Below, in pieces: positions 16,070-25,236 of a DNA stretch of 64,000 nt; the first letter of the stretch is position 1; each line of letters starts with the position of its first letter. Under the pieces are notes generated by a model that saw only the letters and a program-made list of their open reading frames with translations, ran no database searches and was not told the DNA's origin. A program made the translations under genes and the position numbers. Source of the stretch: Kitasatospora arboriphila. GTDB lineage: Bacteria; Actinomycetota; Actinomycetes; Mycobacteriales; Mycobacteriaceae. The stretch is from the NCBI RefSeq assembly GCF_000717275.1, contig NZ_JNYV01000003.1, positions 682,001 to 746,000 of the forward strand, in the 5' to 3' direction.

Positions 16070-16936
16070 TCAGGGCGTGAAGTCCCTGGGTACGACGATG
16101 ATCGGCGCATCGGTGTTCCTCAGGATGCGGGCCGACATGGAACCCAGGAAAGCCCGGCGTGGGGGAGCGAGCCGTCCTGATCCGATCACCACGACATCTC
16201 CCGGTCTCCAGCGCAATTCGTCGAGCGCTTCCTCGACCGTGTCGCCGTCGGCAACAAGCGATTCGATGCCGACGGCTCCACCACAACTTTCTTCGGCGAG
16301 CCTGAGGTTGGCCTGCGCCGCGGCCACGTGGCGGGCGCGAACCTCGGATGAACCGTCGTCGGTACCGGCGTATCCGTCGTGAGAGACCAGCGACAGGAGA
16401 CGGAGATTCAATCCGCCTTCCCGCGCGAGGCCGAGGGCAAACGGGAGTGGATTGTCTTTTGACTCGGTAGTCGGCACAGCCACCGTCAATGTGTCGATGG
16501 TGGGGATGTCGACCCGGCTGTATCCGCGGGGCGCCAGAGCGACCGGTACCGGTGAGGCGTGGGTCAGAGCCGACGAGATGGTTCCGAGGGTGTGTTTGCC
16601 CAGGATTCCGTCGCTCGTGCCGCCCACCACGATCATCGCGGCCTTGGTCTCGAGAGCGAACTCGATGAGACACTGGGGGAACGATTCGGCGACCGGGGTG
16701 TGCGTCTTCACATCGATGCCGTCTGGGATGTCCTCGACCACCTCGTCGAGCCACTGCTGTGCTTTCCGAACCAGCGCCTCTTGGTAGCTCGTCCGACCCG
16801 GTGAACCATCCGGCTCGGTTTCACGCACCACGCAGACGAGGTCGATCGCAGCTCCGGTGGCACGAGCGATGGCGATGGCGAGGTTCACCCCGTCATCACC
16901 AGTGTCGGTGTAGAGGTAACCCACTGTCAATCTCAT
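16070..16936 (-). CDS. Tandem universal stress protein (UspA family)
   Basis: 288 residues comprising two Usp domains (about 1-140 and 150-285). The second ends in GSGRLAPPRRAFLGSMS, matching the G-x2-G-x9-G(S) ATP-binding signature; the first has GGTSDGILGKHTLGTIS, a similar motif. Two-domain, ATP-binding Usp proteins are common in mycobacteria and are induced by hypoxia or stasis. Here it lies next to the APC permease in the same orientation (the permease stop is 79 bp upstream of this start), as amino-acid permeases and Usp proteins often are, suggesting it modulates transport (inference). Confidence 0.9.
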   Translation of the reverse strand: MRLTVGYLYTDTGDDGVNLAIAIARATGAAIDLVCVVRETEPDGSPGRTSYQEALVRKAQQWLDEVVEDIPDGIDVKTHTPVAESFPQCLIEFALETKAAMIVVGGTSDGILGKHTLGTISSALTHASPVPVALAPRGYSRVDIPTIDTLTVAVPTTESKDNPLPFALGLAREGGLNLRLLSLVSHDGYAGTDDGSSEVRARHVAAAQANLRLAEESCGGAVGIESLVADGDTVEEALDELRWRPGDVVVIGSGRLAPPRRAFLGSMSARILRNTDAPIIVVPRDFTP

Positions 16937-17014
16937 GAGTGTGAACCGGCTTTCGTTACAGACGTTGTGGTCAGGGTTTGTGCGGGCACTGCGGGTGCGG
17001 ACGGCTGTCCGACC

Positions 17015-18523
17015 TCAGTACACATCAGGGACCTTGACTTCGGTGCGGGCATTGAGGGTCTTGCCCTTCCAGAAGTCCTTCGGCCCGAAGGCGAAGCACA
17101 GCAACATCAATGGGATGCCGAGCACCAACATGCCCACACCCATGACGAACACGCCGCCGACGCCGCCGACGGAGGTGTAGCCGTAGTCGATCGAGTACAT
17201 GTCGATTGCGCTCTTGATGAAGGCCCACGTCATCGCAAGGGCGCCCAGAAGCGGGAAGATGCCGCGGAAGAACAGGTTTCGGACTGATGTGAACAGTGTC
17301 TTGCGGAAGTACCAGACACAGGCATACGCCGTGATCCCGTAGTAGAACGCGACCGCCAGTCCGAGAGACGCCACCGAGTCGCCGAGGGTGTTGGCGCTGA
17401 CGAGTGACAACACGAGGTAGAACGCGAGCGCGGCTCCACCCATGACGGCTGTGCCGAATGCCGGTGTCATGTAACGGGGATGGATGGTCGCGAAGCGTTT
17501 CGGGATCGCCCCGTAGACGGCCATGGACAGTGTTCCGCGAGCGGTCGGCAGGATGGTGGACTGTGTGGACGACAGCGCCGAGACCGACACGGTGAGCAGC
17601 AGTAGCGCCGAGAGCACTGCGCCGGCAACCGGATCGCCGAGGATGGTCAGCACGTCGTCGGCGTTCTCTTCGTTGTTCAGGCCGATACCTGTGTCGCCGA
17701 ATCCGGCAAACGACTGGATGGCGTAGGCGACCAGGACATAGGTGCACACCAGGATGATCGTGGTGAGGACGGCAGCGCGGCCCGGTGTTTTCGCGGAGTC
17801 CTTGGTCTCCTCGCCGACGGCCAGGCAGGCGTCCCAGCCCCAGTAGATGAAGATGCAGAGGATGACGGCTTCGGCGATCGCCGACGAACTCAGGCCACTC
17901 GGCCACAGCCAGCTCAGCTCGGGGTTGATCGCCTGCGGTCCGGCCTTGTCGAGCCCGACCTTGACGAGGGCGATCACACTGGCGGTGATGAGGACACCGA
18001 ACTGGACGGTGATCAGGACGTTCTGCATTCGCTCGCTGATGACGATGCCGCGGATGCTGACCCAGGTCATCATCACGATCAGGGCACTGCCCAGCAGCAC
18101 CTTGATCCAGATGTTCTCGGCCCAGGAATCGAGGTGGAGGAACCGCAGCAGGTAGACGCCGGCGACTTCGGCCACGTTGGCGAGCACGATGATCGCCGAC
18201 ACCGCCAGACCCCAGCCGCCGATCCAGCCGACCCAGGGCCCGAACGCCTTGGTGCCCCACGTGAACGTGGTGCCGCAGTCGGGCGTGTCCTGGCCGAGCT
18301 CGCGATAGGCGAAGGCGATCAGCAGCATGGGGATGAATGCGAGCACGAACATGGCCGGAGCCTTTTCGTGCACTGCTGCGACAACAAAACCGAGAGTGGC
18401 AGCGAGGCTGTAGGCGGGTGCCACGGCCGACAGGCCGATGACGACGTTGCCCACCAATCCCAGTGAGCCGGCGCGCAGACCCTTGTCTGAGACGGCGGTA
18501 CCGGGTGCTTCCGAAATGGCCAT
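17015..18523 (-). CDS. APC-family amino acid/polyamine permease
   Basis: 502 residues with about twelve hydrophobic helices. The first has the APC signature GLVGNVVIGLSAVAPAYSLA, and a conserved GWDACLAVGEE segment lies mid-protein. Permeases of this superfamily take up amino acids or polyamines by proton or substrate exchange. The position beside the amine-degrading genes supports uptake of putrescine or a related amine. The start ATG at 18523 directly precedes MAISEAPGTAVSDKG, a short cytoplasmic leader. It is divergent from the CitE-like lyase. Confidence 0.9.
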   Translation of the reverse strand: MAISEAPGTAVSDKGLRAGSLGLVGNVVIGLSAVAPAYSLAATLGFVVAAVHEKAPAMFVLAFIPMLLIAFAYRELGQDTPDCGTTFTWGTKAFGPWVGWIGGWGLAVSAIIVLANVAEVAGVYLLRFLHLDSWAENIWIKVLLGSALIVMMTWVSIRGIVISERMQNVLITVQFGVLITASVIALVKVGLDKAGPQAINPELSWLWPSGLSSSAIAEAVILCIFIYWGWDACLAVGEETKDSAKTPGRAAVLTTIILVCTYVLVAYAIQSFAGFGDTGIGLNNEENADDVLTILGDPVAGAVLSALLLLTVSVSALSSTQSTILPTARGTLSMAVYGAIPKRFATIHPRYMTPAFGTAVMGGAALAFYLVLSLVSANTLGDSVASLGLAVAFYYGITAYACVWYFRKTLFTSVRNLFFRGIFPLLGALAMTWAFIKSAIDMYSIDYGYTSVGGVGGVFVMGVGMLVLGIPLMLLCFAFGPKDFWKGKTLNARTEVKVPDVY

Positions 18524-18757
18524 GGGTATCTCCGGACGGTGAGGGGATCGAACATGCCTACCGTACGGTTTCGGCAGTCAAATCGCTCCACAACAACGAA
18601 ATTGTTTCCAGATCAGTAACACAACGACTGATTTAGTTGATGAACGCGCCACGGACCCGACAATTTGCTCGTCTCGTGGACTTCATGGTCGGCAGCGACG
18701 CGCAGGCCCTTTGCCCCCGTTGATCCCTCGTGGATCGATAGAGGACCATTGTGTGTT
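18524..18757. promoter_or_regulatory. Divergent promoter region, APC permease / CitE-like lyase
   Basis: 234 bp without a gene. It is noticeably more AT-rich than its flanks around 18575-18645. A small palindrome accgtacggt and a 5-bp inverted repeat aacaa-N5-ttgtt (18592-18606) are visible. These could be operator half-sites, but no known consensus is matched. The lyase ribosome site (gagga) lies near 18741. Confidence 0.35.
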
Positions 18758-19675
18758 GTGAACGCTCCGAAGAATGCCACCGCCATCGACCCCGACGACA
18801 TCGGTTTTCGTATCGACCCGGTGCTGGCGCGTAGCTGGCTCCTGGTGAACGGTCTGCAGTACGAGAGGTTCCAGGCTGCTGTCCAGTCGCGTGCCGACAT
18901 CGTCGTCCTCGACATCGAGGACGCCGTCGCCCCGAGGGACAAGGTGGCCGCCCGCGACAACGTGGTCCGCTGGCTCGGGGACGGAAATCGTGACTGGGTG
19001 CGTGTGAACGGCTTCGGTACGCAGTGGTGGGCCGACGACCTCGACGCGCTGAGCAAGGTGACGGTCGGAGGCGTGATGCTGGCCATGGTCGAGTCGGTCG
19101 ACCACGTGACCGAGACCGCCAAACGACTACCGGGTGTGCCGATCGTCGCGTTGGTCGAGACCGCCCGCGGCTTGGAGCGGATCAGCGAGATCGCTTCGGC
19201 CAAGGGTACTTTCAGGTTGGCCTTCGGTATCGGCGACTTCCGGCGCGACACCGGTTTCGGCGATCAGCCCGCCACGCTCGCATACGCCCGATCGCGCTTC
19301 ACCATTGCTGCGAAGGCTGCCCACCTGCCGAGTGCGATCGATGGGCCCACGGTCGGGTCGTCGGCGCTCAAGCTGAGCGAGGCCACGGCCGTGAGCGCCG
19401 AGTTCGGGATGACGGGAAAGATCTGCCTGACGCCCGACCAGTGCGCTGCGGTCAACGAGGGGCTCTCACCCTCGCACGAGGAGATCGCCTGGGCTCTGGA
19501 GTTCTTCGCCGAGTTCGAACGTGACGGCGGCGAGATCCGCAACGGGTCCGACCTGCCGCGCATCGCCCGCGGCACCAAGATCCTCGACCTCGCGCGTGCC
19601 TACGGCATCGAATTCAGCGAAGAATACGACGACCCCGACCACATGCCCGCCCCGTCGGACACCTACCACTACTGA
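18758..19675 (+). CDS. CitE-like HpcH/HpaI aldolase/CoA-ester lyase
   Basis: 305 residues from the GTG at 18758, chosen because homology begins with IGFRIDPVLARSWLLVNG and a GAGGA lies upstream; in-frame codons before it read as non-coding. The (beta/alpha)8 HpcH/HpaI family signature is clear: VVLDIEDAVAPRDK with metal-binding acidic residues, VRVNGF (Arg), and ALVETARGL with the second metal Glu. Family members cleave malyl-, citramalyl- or citryl-CoA to acetyl-CoA and an oxoacid. The substrate cannot be assigned. It is transcribed towards sdhB with a strong hairpin in between. Confidence 0.88.
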   Translation: MNAPKNATAIDPDDIGFRIDPVLARSWLLVNGLQYERFQAAVQSRADIVVLDIEDAVAPRDKVAARDNVVRWLGDGNRDWVRVNGFGTQWWADDLDALSKVTVGGVMLAMVESVDHVTETAKRLPGVPIVALVETARGLERISEIASAKGTFRLAFGIGDFRRDTGFGDQPATLAYARSRFTIAAKAAHLPSAIDGPTVGSSALKLSEATAVSAEFGMTGKICLTPDQCAAVNEGLSPSHEEIAWALEFFAEFERDGGEIRNGSDLPRIARGTKILDLARAYGIEFSEEYDDPDHMPAPSDTYHY

Positions 19676-19690
19676 ACCGGCCCCGGACAG

Positions 19691-19726
19691 CACAATGGCC
19701 GTCACCATGAGGTGACGGCCATTGTG
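19691..19726. terminator. Bidirectional hairpin terminator between lyase and sdhB
   Basis: Perfect 16-bp inverted repeat cacaatggccgtcacc / ggtgacggccattgtg around an atga tetraloop. It lies 15 bases past the lyase stop and 21 bases past the sdhB stop. Because it is symmetric it can serve both convergent transcripts. Confidence 0.85.
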
Positions 19727-19747
19727 TGTGTCGGATCCGACTTCAGA

Positions 19748-20539
19748 TCAGCGGGCAAACATCAACGCGCGCTTGACTTCCTGGATGGCCTGGGTCACCT
19801 GGATGCCGCGGGGGCAGGCGTCGGTGCAGTTGAAGGTGGTGCGGCAACGCCACACGCCGTCGACCTCGTTGAGGATGTCCAGACGCTCTGCGGCACCTTC
19901 GTCGCGGCTGTCGAAGATGAAGCGATGAGCGTTGACGATGGCTGCGGGGCCGAAGTAGCTGCCCTCGCTCCAGTACACCGGGCAACTGGTGGTGCAGCAC
20001 GCACACAGGATGCACTTGGTGGTGTCGTCGAACCGGGCGCGGTCGGTCTGGCTCTGGATGCGCTCACGGGTCGGCTCGTTGCCGCTGGTCATCAGGAACG
20101 GCTTGACCGCGCGGTAGGCGTCGAAGAACGGCTCCATGTTCACAACGAGATCCTTCTCCACGGGCAGGCCGCGGATCGGCTCGATCGTGATCGTGATCTC
20201 TTTGGACTTGTCCTTGGGCAGCATGTCTTTCATCAGCAGCTTGCAGGCCAGGCGATTGACTCCGTTGATCCGCATGGCGTCGGATCCACACACGCCGTGG
20301 GCGCATGACCGACGGAACGTCAATGTCCCGTCGAGGTAGCCCTTCACGTAGTGCAGGAGGTTGAGCAGGCGGTCTGTCTGCAACGCAGGCACCCGGAAGC
20401 TCTCGAAACCCTGCGCGTCCGGATCCTCCGGGTTGAACCGGCGGATCTTCAGGGTCACCATGGTCGCCTCATCGGGGACCGGGGGGAGTGCGGGGCCGTC
20501 GGGCGCTTCGCCGGCGGCGACATCGGTGGTGAGGGTCAT
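19748..20539 (-). CDS. sdhB: Succinate dehydrogenase iron-sulfur subunit
   Basis: 263 residues from the ATG at 20539, which overlaps the sdhA stop by one base (TGATG). It carries an N-terminal 2Fe-2S ferredoxin domain (SCAHGVCGSDAM plus a later Cys) and the C-terminal cluster motifs CILCACCTTSCP and CRTTFNCTDACPRG for the 4Fe-4S and 3Fe-4S centres. It passes electrons from the SdhA flavin to quinone in the membrane. It is the last gene of the sdhCDAB operon. The frame is open upstream through sdhA, but that is shadow sequence. Confidence 0.97.
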   Translation of the reverse strand: MTLTTDVAAGEAPDGPALPPVPDEATMVTLKIRRFNPEDPDAQGFESFRVPALQTDRLLNLLHYVKGYLDGTLTFRRSCAHGVCGSDAMRINGVNRLACKLLMKDMLPKDKSKEITITIEPIRGLPVEKDLVVNMEPFFDAYRAVKPFLMTSGNEPTRERIQSQTDRARFDDTTKCILCACCTTSCPVYWSEGSYFGPAAIVNAHRFIFDSRDEGAAERLDILNEVDGVWRCRTTFNCTDACPRGIQVTQAIQEVKRALMFAR

Positions 20540-22293
20540 CAGTACTTCCGCTCCATCGGCTCGTAACGGGTCTGGACCACTGGCTTGTAGTCCAACTCGA
20601 TATCCGAGAGAAGGGTGTCGCCCTTCTTGTACGCCATCGTGTGGCGCATGTAGTTCGTGTCGTCGCGATCGGGGTAGTCCTCGCGGGCGTGGCCGCCGCG
20701 CGATTCCTTCCGGTTCAACGCACCGACGACGGTGACCTCGGCCATCTCCAGGAGGAAGCCGAGCTCGATCGCCTCGAGCAGGTCGCTGTTGAAACGCTTG
20801 CCCTTGTCGTGAACACGAATGTGGTTGTAGCGCTCTTTGAATCCGTGGATGTCGGTGAGCGCCTGCTTCAGGGTCTCTTCGGTGCGGAACACCGACGCGT
20901 TCGCGTCCATCGAGGCCTGCAGCTCGGTCCGGATGTCGGCGACCCGCTCGTGACCGTGCTCGGACAGGATGGTCTCGAGCCAGCCGTCCACCATCTTGGT
21001 CGGTTGCTCGGGGAGCTCGTGGAAGTCCGTGTTGAGCGCGTACTCGGCCGCAGCGATCCCGGCGCGCCGGCCGAAGACGTTGATGTCGAGGAGCGAGTTG
21101 GTACCGAGGCGGTTCGCACCGTGGACCGAGACGCATGCGCACTCACCGGCGGCGTACAGCCCGTGCACGACCTCGTCGTTGTTCGCCAGTACCTCGCCGT
21201 TGATCTTGGTCGGGATACCACCCATGACGTAATGGCAGGTGGGGAACACGGGCACGTACTCGGTGACCGGATCGACGCCGAGATACGTGCGAGCGAACTC
21301 GGTGATGTCGGGAAGTTTCTCGTTGAGGACTTCCTCACCGAGGTGGGTCACGTCGATGTAGACGTAGTCCTTGTTCGGTCCGGCTCCGCGGCCCTCGAGA
21401 ACCTCCAGGACCATGGAGCGGGCGACGATGTCGCGGGGAGCGAGGTCCTTGATGGTGGGGGCGTAGCGCTCCATGAACCGCTCACCGTCCACGTTGCGGA
21501 GGATGCCGCCCTCGCCGCGCACGGCTTCGGAGATCAAGATGCCCAACCCGGCAAGACCTGTCGGGTGGAACTGATGGAACTCCATGTCCTCCAACGGCAG
21601 ACCCTTGCGGAAGACGATGCCCATGCCGTCACCGGTGAGGGTGTGCGCATTGGACGTGGTCTTGTACATGCGCCCCGAACCGCCGGTCGCGAAGACGATC
21701 GACTTGGCATGGAAGACGTGGATCTCGCCGGTGGCCAGCTCGTAGGCAACCACACCGGTGGCAACCTTCTCGCCCTTGTCGTTCTCGGTGAGGCAGATGT
21801 CGAGCGCGTAGAACTCGTTGAAGAACTCGACGTCGTGCTTGACGCAGTTCTGGTACAGCGTCTGCAAGATCATGTGGCCGGTGCGGTCGGCCGCGTAGCA
21901 GGCCCGACGGACGGGGCTCTTGCCGTGGTCGCGGGTGTGCCCGCCGAATCGACGCTGGTCGATCTTGCCCTCGGGGGTCCGGTTGAACGGCAGACCCATC
22001 TTCTCGAGGTCGAGGACGGCGTCGATCGCCTCCTTGGCCATGATCTCGACCGCGTCCTGGTCGGCGAGGTAGTCGCCGCCCTTGACGGTGTCGAATGTGT
22101 GCCACTCCCAGTTGTCCTCTTCGACGTTGGCCAGAGCGGCGCACATGCCGCCCTGCGCAGCGCCGGTGTGGCTACGGGTGGGGTAGAGCTTGGTCAGTAC
22201 AGCTGTTCGGGTGCGCGGACCGGCTTCGATGGCCGCGCGCATCCCGGCGCCGCCGGCGCCGACGATCACCACGTCGTAACGGTGTTCCTGCAT
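20539..22293 (-). CDS. sdhA: Succinate dehydrogenase flavoprotein subunit
   Basis: 584 residues, the usual SdhA length. The dinucleotide fold is VVIVGAGGAGMRAA (7-20), and the histidine that carries covalent FAD is in SHTGAAQGGM (about residue 42). Substrate and catalytic motifs include HPTG, the RGEGGILRN loop and HGANRLGTNSLLD near the FAD. It oxidises succinate to fumarate at the cytoplasmic face of the membrane. It sits between sdhD (88 bp upstream) and sdhB (1-bp overlap). Confidence 0.97.
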   Translation of the reverse strand: MQEHRYDVVIVGAGGAGMRAAIEAGPRTRTAVLTKLYPTRSHTGAAQGGMCAALANVEEDNWEWHTFDTVKGGDYLADQDAVEIMAKEAIDAVLDLEKMGLPFNRTPEGKIDQRRFGGHTRDHGKSPVRRACYAADRTGHMILQTLYQNCVKHDVEFFNEFYALDICLTENDKGEKVATGVVAYELATGEIHVFHAKSIVFATGGSGRMYKTTSNAHTLTGDGMGIVFRKGLPLEDMEFHQFHPTGLAGLGILISEAVRGEGGILRNVDGERFMERYAPTIKDLAPRDIVARSMVLEVLEGRGAGPNKDYVYIDVTHLGEEVLNEKLPDITEFARTYLGVDPVTEYVPVFPTCHYVMGGIPTKINGEVLANNDEVVHGLYAAGECACVSVHGANRLGTNSLLDINVFGRRAGIAAAEYALNTDFHELPEQPTKMVDGWLETILSEHGHERVADIRTELQASMDANASVFRTEETLKQALTDIHGFKERYNHIRVHDKGKRFNSDLLEAIELGFLLEMAEVTVVGALNRKESRGGHAREDYPDRDDTNYMRHTMAYKKGDTLLSDIELDYKPVVQTRYEPMERKY

Positions 22294-22381
22294 CTATGGC
22301 TTCTCTCTTCATCAGTGTCACCGGATGCGGCCGGTGGGTGCTCGCCGGAGGCATGCGGTCATGTCCGGTACGCGGATCGGG

Positions 22382-22837
22382 TCAGCCCACGCTCGTGATG
22401 TCGAAGGTGAGCAGGGCGTACGTGCCCGTGAGCAGCACCAGGATCATCGACAGCGCCAGCAGGACGTTCAGCCAGAAACGTGTTGAGTCTTTTCGCGAGT
22501 AGTCCGCGATCACGGTGCGAACACCGTTGCCGCCGTGCAGCTGGGCCAGCCACAACATCGAGATGTCCCAAACCTGCCAGAACGGTTCTTTCCAGCGCGC
22601 CGCGACGAACGAGGCGTCGATCCGGTGAACGCCGTCGTCCCACATCAGCATGATGAACATGTGACCGATGGTCAGGATGATCAGCGCGAGGCCGGAGAAC
22701 CGCATGAAGAGCCATGCGTTCTTCTCGAAGTTGCCGCCCTTGGGCCGACGCGGTGAGCGCGGGTTGTCCAGACTGGCCGGGCGGTCGTGGTCGGTGCCGT
22801 ACGTCTTGGCTATCCGGGGGGTTTGTGATGTGGTCAT
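22382..22837 (-). CDS. sdhD: Succinate dehydrogenase membrane anchor subunit
   Basis: 151 residues with three hydrophobic helices (about 50-68, 90-110 and 125-145). The conserved motif RFSGLALIILTIGHMFIML gives a histidine in helix one, a likely heme ligand. Together with SdhC it anchors the SdhAB head and forms the quinone site. It starts 12 bases after the sdhC stop, in the same operon. Confidence 0.93.
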   Translation of the reverse strand: MTTSQTPRIAKTYGTDHDRPASLDNPRSPRRPKGGNFEKNAWLFMRFSGLALIILTIGHMFIMLMWDDGVHRIDASFVAARWKEPFWQVWDISMLWLAQLHGGNGVRTVIADYSRKDSTRFWLNVLLALSMILVLLTGTYALLTFDITSVG

Positions 22838-22849
22838 CGTCCGGCCTCC

Positions 22850-23254
22850 CTAGATGTGTTCCACGATGAGCTGCAGCAACCGGACCGCTGCTGCGGCGAA
22901 CAGGATGACGAACAAGCCCAAGATGATCCACAGCATCTGACGCTGGTACTTGGGACCCTTCGACCAGAAGTCGATCAGGATGATGCGAACGCCGTTGAGA
23001 GCGTGGTAGAGCACACACGCCACGAGGCCGATTTCCATCAGGCCGACGATCGGGTTCTTGTACGTCTCGATGATCTCGGAGTACTTGTCGGGGTCGATCC
23101 GGATCACTGCCGTATCGAGCACGTGTACAAAGAGGAAAAAGAAGATCGAGACACCGGTGATCCGGTGCAGTACCCAGGACCACATGCCTGGGTCACCCCG
23201 ATACAGGGAACGTTTGCGCACCGGGGCGGGCGCGGTCTCTGTAGGAATGCTCAT
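22850..23254 (-). CDS. sdhC: Succinate dehydrogenase cytochrome b556 subunit
   Basis: 134 residues from the ATG at 23254 (MSIPTETAP), preceded by a GGAGG ribosome site. The longer upstream frame lacks homology. Three helices are visible, with the family signature HRITGVSIFFFLFVHVLDTA in the first (heme-region histidines) and YHALNGVRIILID in the second. It is the first gene of sdhCDAB and would bind heme b and quinone with SdhD. Confidence 0.95.
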   Translation of the reverse strand: MSIPTETAPAPVRKRSLYRGDPGMWSWVLHRITGVSIFFFLFVHVLDTAVIRIDPDKYSEIIETYKNPIVGLMEIGLVACVLYHALNGVRIILIDFWSKGPKYQRQMLWIILGLFVILFAAAAVRLLQLIVEHI

Positions 23255-23400
23255 CGAGAAATTGGCCTCCAACATCGTTGATGGACGCGTCGAGCGCGGT
23301 TCCGGCGGCTCGATCGTGGACCCACAAAACAAACCTTAAACCTAAGCTGAACGAGGGTGGAATCCTCCCCGAGTCGACAAGAGCCCCAAGGCATCTCGAA

Positions 23401-23419
23401 TTAGGGTTGCCTTACCATT
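23401..23419. promoter_or_regulatory. DtxR/IdeR-box-like palindrome in the sdhC-cdd divergent region
   Basis: The 19-mer at 23401-23419 (ttagggttgccttaccatt) matches the typical actinobacterial DtxR/IdeR pattern ttaggttagccttacctaa at 14 of 19 positions by my count. A partial second site reads ttaggttt on the minus strand near 23340. Iron control of sdh, an Fe-S enzyme, would make sense. This is a consensus match only. Confidence 0.4.
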
Positions 23420-23432
23420 CTTCTTCTGTCGG

Positions 23433-23450
23433 GCGCGGATGCGTCCGCGC
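23433..23450 (+). promoter_or_regulatory. Leader hairpin upstream of cdd
   Basis: Perfect 7-bp stem gcgcgga / tccgcgc with a four-base loop tgcg, ending 27 bases before the cdd ATG. It may shape the leader mRNA; no T-tract or ligand-binding fold is recognisable. Confidence 0.4.
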
Positions 23451-23477
23451 TGTCCGCCGCGAGCGAAAGGCTGCGAA

Positions 23478-23936
23478 ATGCCGGCCAATATTGATTGGAA
23501 TGTACTGCGGGACAAGGCGATAGAGGTGATGAGGGGTGCCTACGTCCCCTACTCGCGGTACCCGGTGGGCGCTGCCGCCCTAGTCGACGACGGGCGAATT
23601 GTTACCGGTTGCAATGTGGAAAATGTCTCATATGGTTTAGGGCTCTGCGCCGAGTGCACGCTGGCCGGAAACCTCCACGTTTCCGGTGGTGGGCGCCTCG
23701 TGGCGCTCAGTTGCACCGACAGCCGGGGCCAGATCCTGATGCCCTGTGGGCGCTGTCGACAAGTGTTGCTCGAGCACGGCGGGGACACGATGCTGATCGA
23801 TCACCGCGACGGGCCCAAGCCGCTGGGCGTTCTGCTACCGGACTCGTTCGGACCCGCCGATCTCGAAGCCGGCCGGGTGGTCGATGGGCGACTGGCCGAT
23901 GGGGCCGACGGGAACAAGGAGGTCGATGGTGCCTGA
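23478..23936 (+). CDS. cdd: Cytidine deaminase
   Basis: 152 residues from the ATG at 23478 (MPANIDWNVLRDKA), with a gaaagg ribosome site. It shows the short tetrameric CDA pattern: CNVENVSYGLGLCAE, where Cys replaces the His of longer enzymes as zinc ligand and Glu is the proton shuttle, and PCGRCRQ with two further zinc cysteines. It converts cytidine and deoxycytidine to uridine and deoxyuridine. The C-terminal about 25 residues are Gly/Asp-rich and beyond the usual end. It overlaps deoA by 11 bp; cdd-deoA-add is the same order as Rv3315c-Rv3313c. Confidence 0.95.
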   Translation: MPANIDWNVLRDKAIEVMRGAYVPYSRYPVGAAALVDDGRIVTGCNVENVSYGLGLCAECTLAGNLHVSGGGRLVALSCTDSRGQILMPCGRCRQVLLEHGGDTMLIDHRDGPKPLGVLLPDSFGPADLEAGRVVDGRLADGADGNKEVDGA

Positions 23937-25236
23937 GATCCACGACGCGGTCACGGTGATCGCCACCAAACGAGACGGTCACGCGTTGACCGACGGACAG
24001 ATCGACTGGGTCATCGATGCGTTCACCCACGGGTCGGTGCACGCGGAGCAAATGTCGGCGCTCGCGATGGCGATCCTGTTGCGCGGCATGAACCGCCGGG
24101 AGATCGCCCGTTGGACGGCGGCCATGATGAACTCCGGAGAACGCATGGACTTCACCCATCTCCGGCGCGACGGCAAGAAACTGAAGACCGTCGACAAGCA
24201 CTCGACAGGTGGGGTGGGGGACAAGATCACATTGCCGCTGGCGCCGCTCGTCGCATCCTTCGGCGTCGCGGTGCCGCAACTGTCCGGCCGCGGACTGGGG
24301 CACACCGGTGGCACGTTGGACAAGCTCGAGGCCATCACCGGCTGGCGAGCGGACCTGACAAACGCCGAGATCGTCGCACAGCTCGAGTCCGTCGGCGCCG
24401 TGATCTGCGCCGCGGGTGCAACTCTGGCTCCGGCTGACAAGAAACTCTATGCGCTACGCGACGTCACGGGGACGGTCGAATCGATTCCGCTGATCGCGAG
24501 TTCGATCATGAGCAAAAAGATCGCCGAGGGAACCGGTGCGCTGGTGCTGGACGTCAAGGTCGGCTCCGGTGCCTTCATGAAGTCCGAGGCCGATGCACGC
24601 GAGCTGGCCGAGATCATGGTGGAGCTGGGTAACCAAGCAGGTGTGCGCACCTCGGCTCTGCTGACCTCGATGGCGGAGCCTCTGGGGCTGACGGCAGGGA
24701 ACGCGCTGGAGGTCGCCGAATCCGTGGACGTACTTGCCGGTGGTGGACCGCCCGACGTCGTCGAACTCACCGTGGCGTTGGCGGCCGCCATGCTCGACGC
24801 CGCGGGGATCACCGGGGTGGACCCGGCGGACAACCTGTCGAACGGCAAAGCGATGGACGTCTGGGATGCGATGATCCGGGCGCAGGGCGGCGACCCCCGC
24901 GCGCCACTGCCCGTGGCCGCCGAGTCCGAGGTGATCCGCGCGCAGACCGCCGGGGTGGTCGAGACAATCGATGCCATGACCGTCGGCGTGGCCGCATGGC
25001 GACTGGGTGCGGGCCGGGAACGGCAAGGCGAAGCGGTCCAGGCGGAGGCCGGGGTGAAGCTCCATGTGAGTGCCGGCGACCGGGTGGCCGTGGGCGACCC
25101 GCTGTTCACCATGTACTCCGGAACGCCGCAACGTTTTGCTGCCGGGTCGGCGGCACTGGCCGGGGCCGCCGTGATCGGTTCGACAGCGCCGCAAGCCCGG
25201 TCGCGGGTGATCGATCGGGTTACCGTCGACACATGA
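23926..25236 (+). CDS. deoA: Thymidine (pyrimidine-nucleoside) phosphorylase
   Basis: 436 residues. ATG 23926 was chosen for its strong aaggagg ribosome site inside the end of cdd. The family signature [18 protein letters not shown] (about residues 110-127) and the phosphate-binding [10 protein letters not shown] segment are present, followed by the alpha/beta domain and a C-terminal barrel-sandwich domain. It splits thymidine or deoxyuridine with phosphate to base plus deoxyribose-1-phosphate. The stop overlaps the add start (ATGA). Confidence 0.95.
   Translation: MVPEIHDAVTVIATKRDGHALTDGQIDWVIDAFTHGSVHAEQMSALAMAILLRGMNRREIARWTAAMMNSGERMDFTHLRRDGKKLKTVDKHSTGGVGDKITLPLAPLVASFGVAVPQLSGRGLGHTGGTLDKLEAITGWRADLTNAEIVAQLESVGAVICAAGATLAPADKKLYALRDVTGTVESIPLIASSIMSKKIAEGTGALVLDVKVGSGAFMKSEADARELAEIMVELGNQAGVRTSALLTSMAEPLGLTAGNALEVAESVDVLAGGGPPDVVELTVALAAAMLDAAGITGVDPADNLSNGKAMDVWDAMIRAQGGDPRAPLPVAAESEVIRAQTAGVVETIDAMTVGVAAWRLGAGRERQGEAVQAEAGVKLHVSAGDRVAVGDPLFTMYSGTPQRFAAGSAALAGAAVIGSTAPQARSRVIDRVTVDT

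Noticed and set aside
18592..18606. Small palindrome aacaa-N5-ttgtt in the permease/lyase gap
   Set aside because: Arms of only 5 bp in an AT-rich stretch occur easily by chance; noted in the region but not treated as a site of its own.
20641..22398. 585-codon plus-strand frame, Val/Asp/Leu-rich
   Set aside because: Exact antisense of sdhA; no motif of its own.
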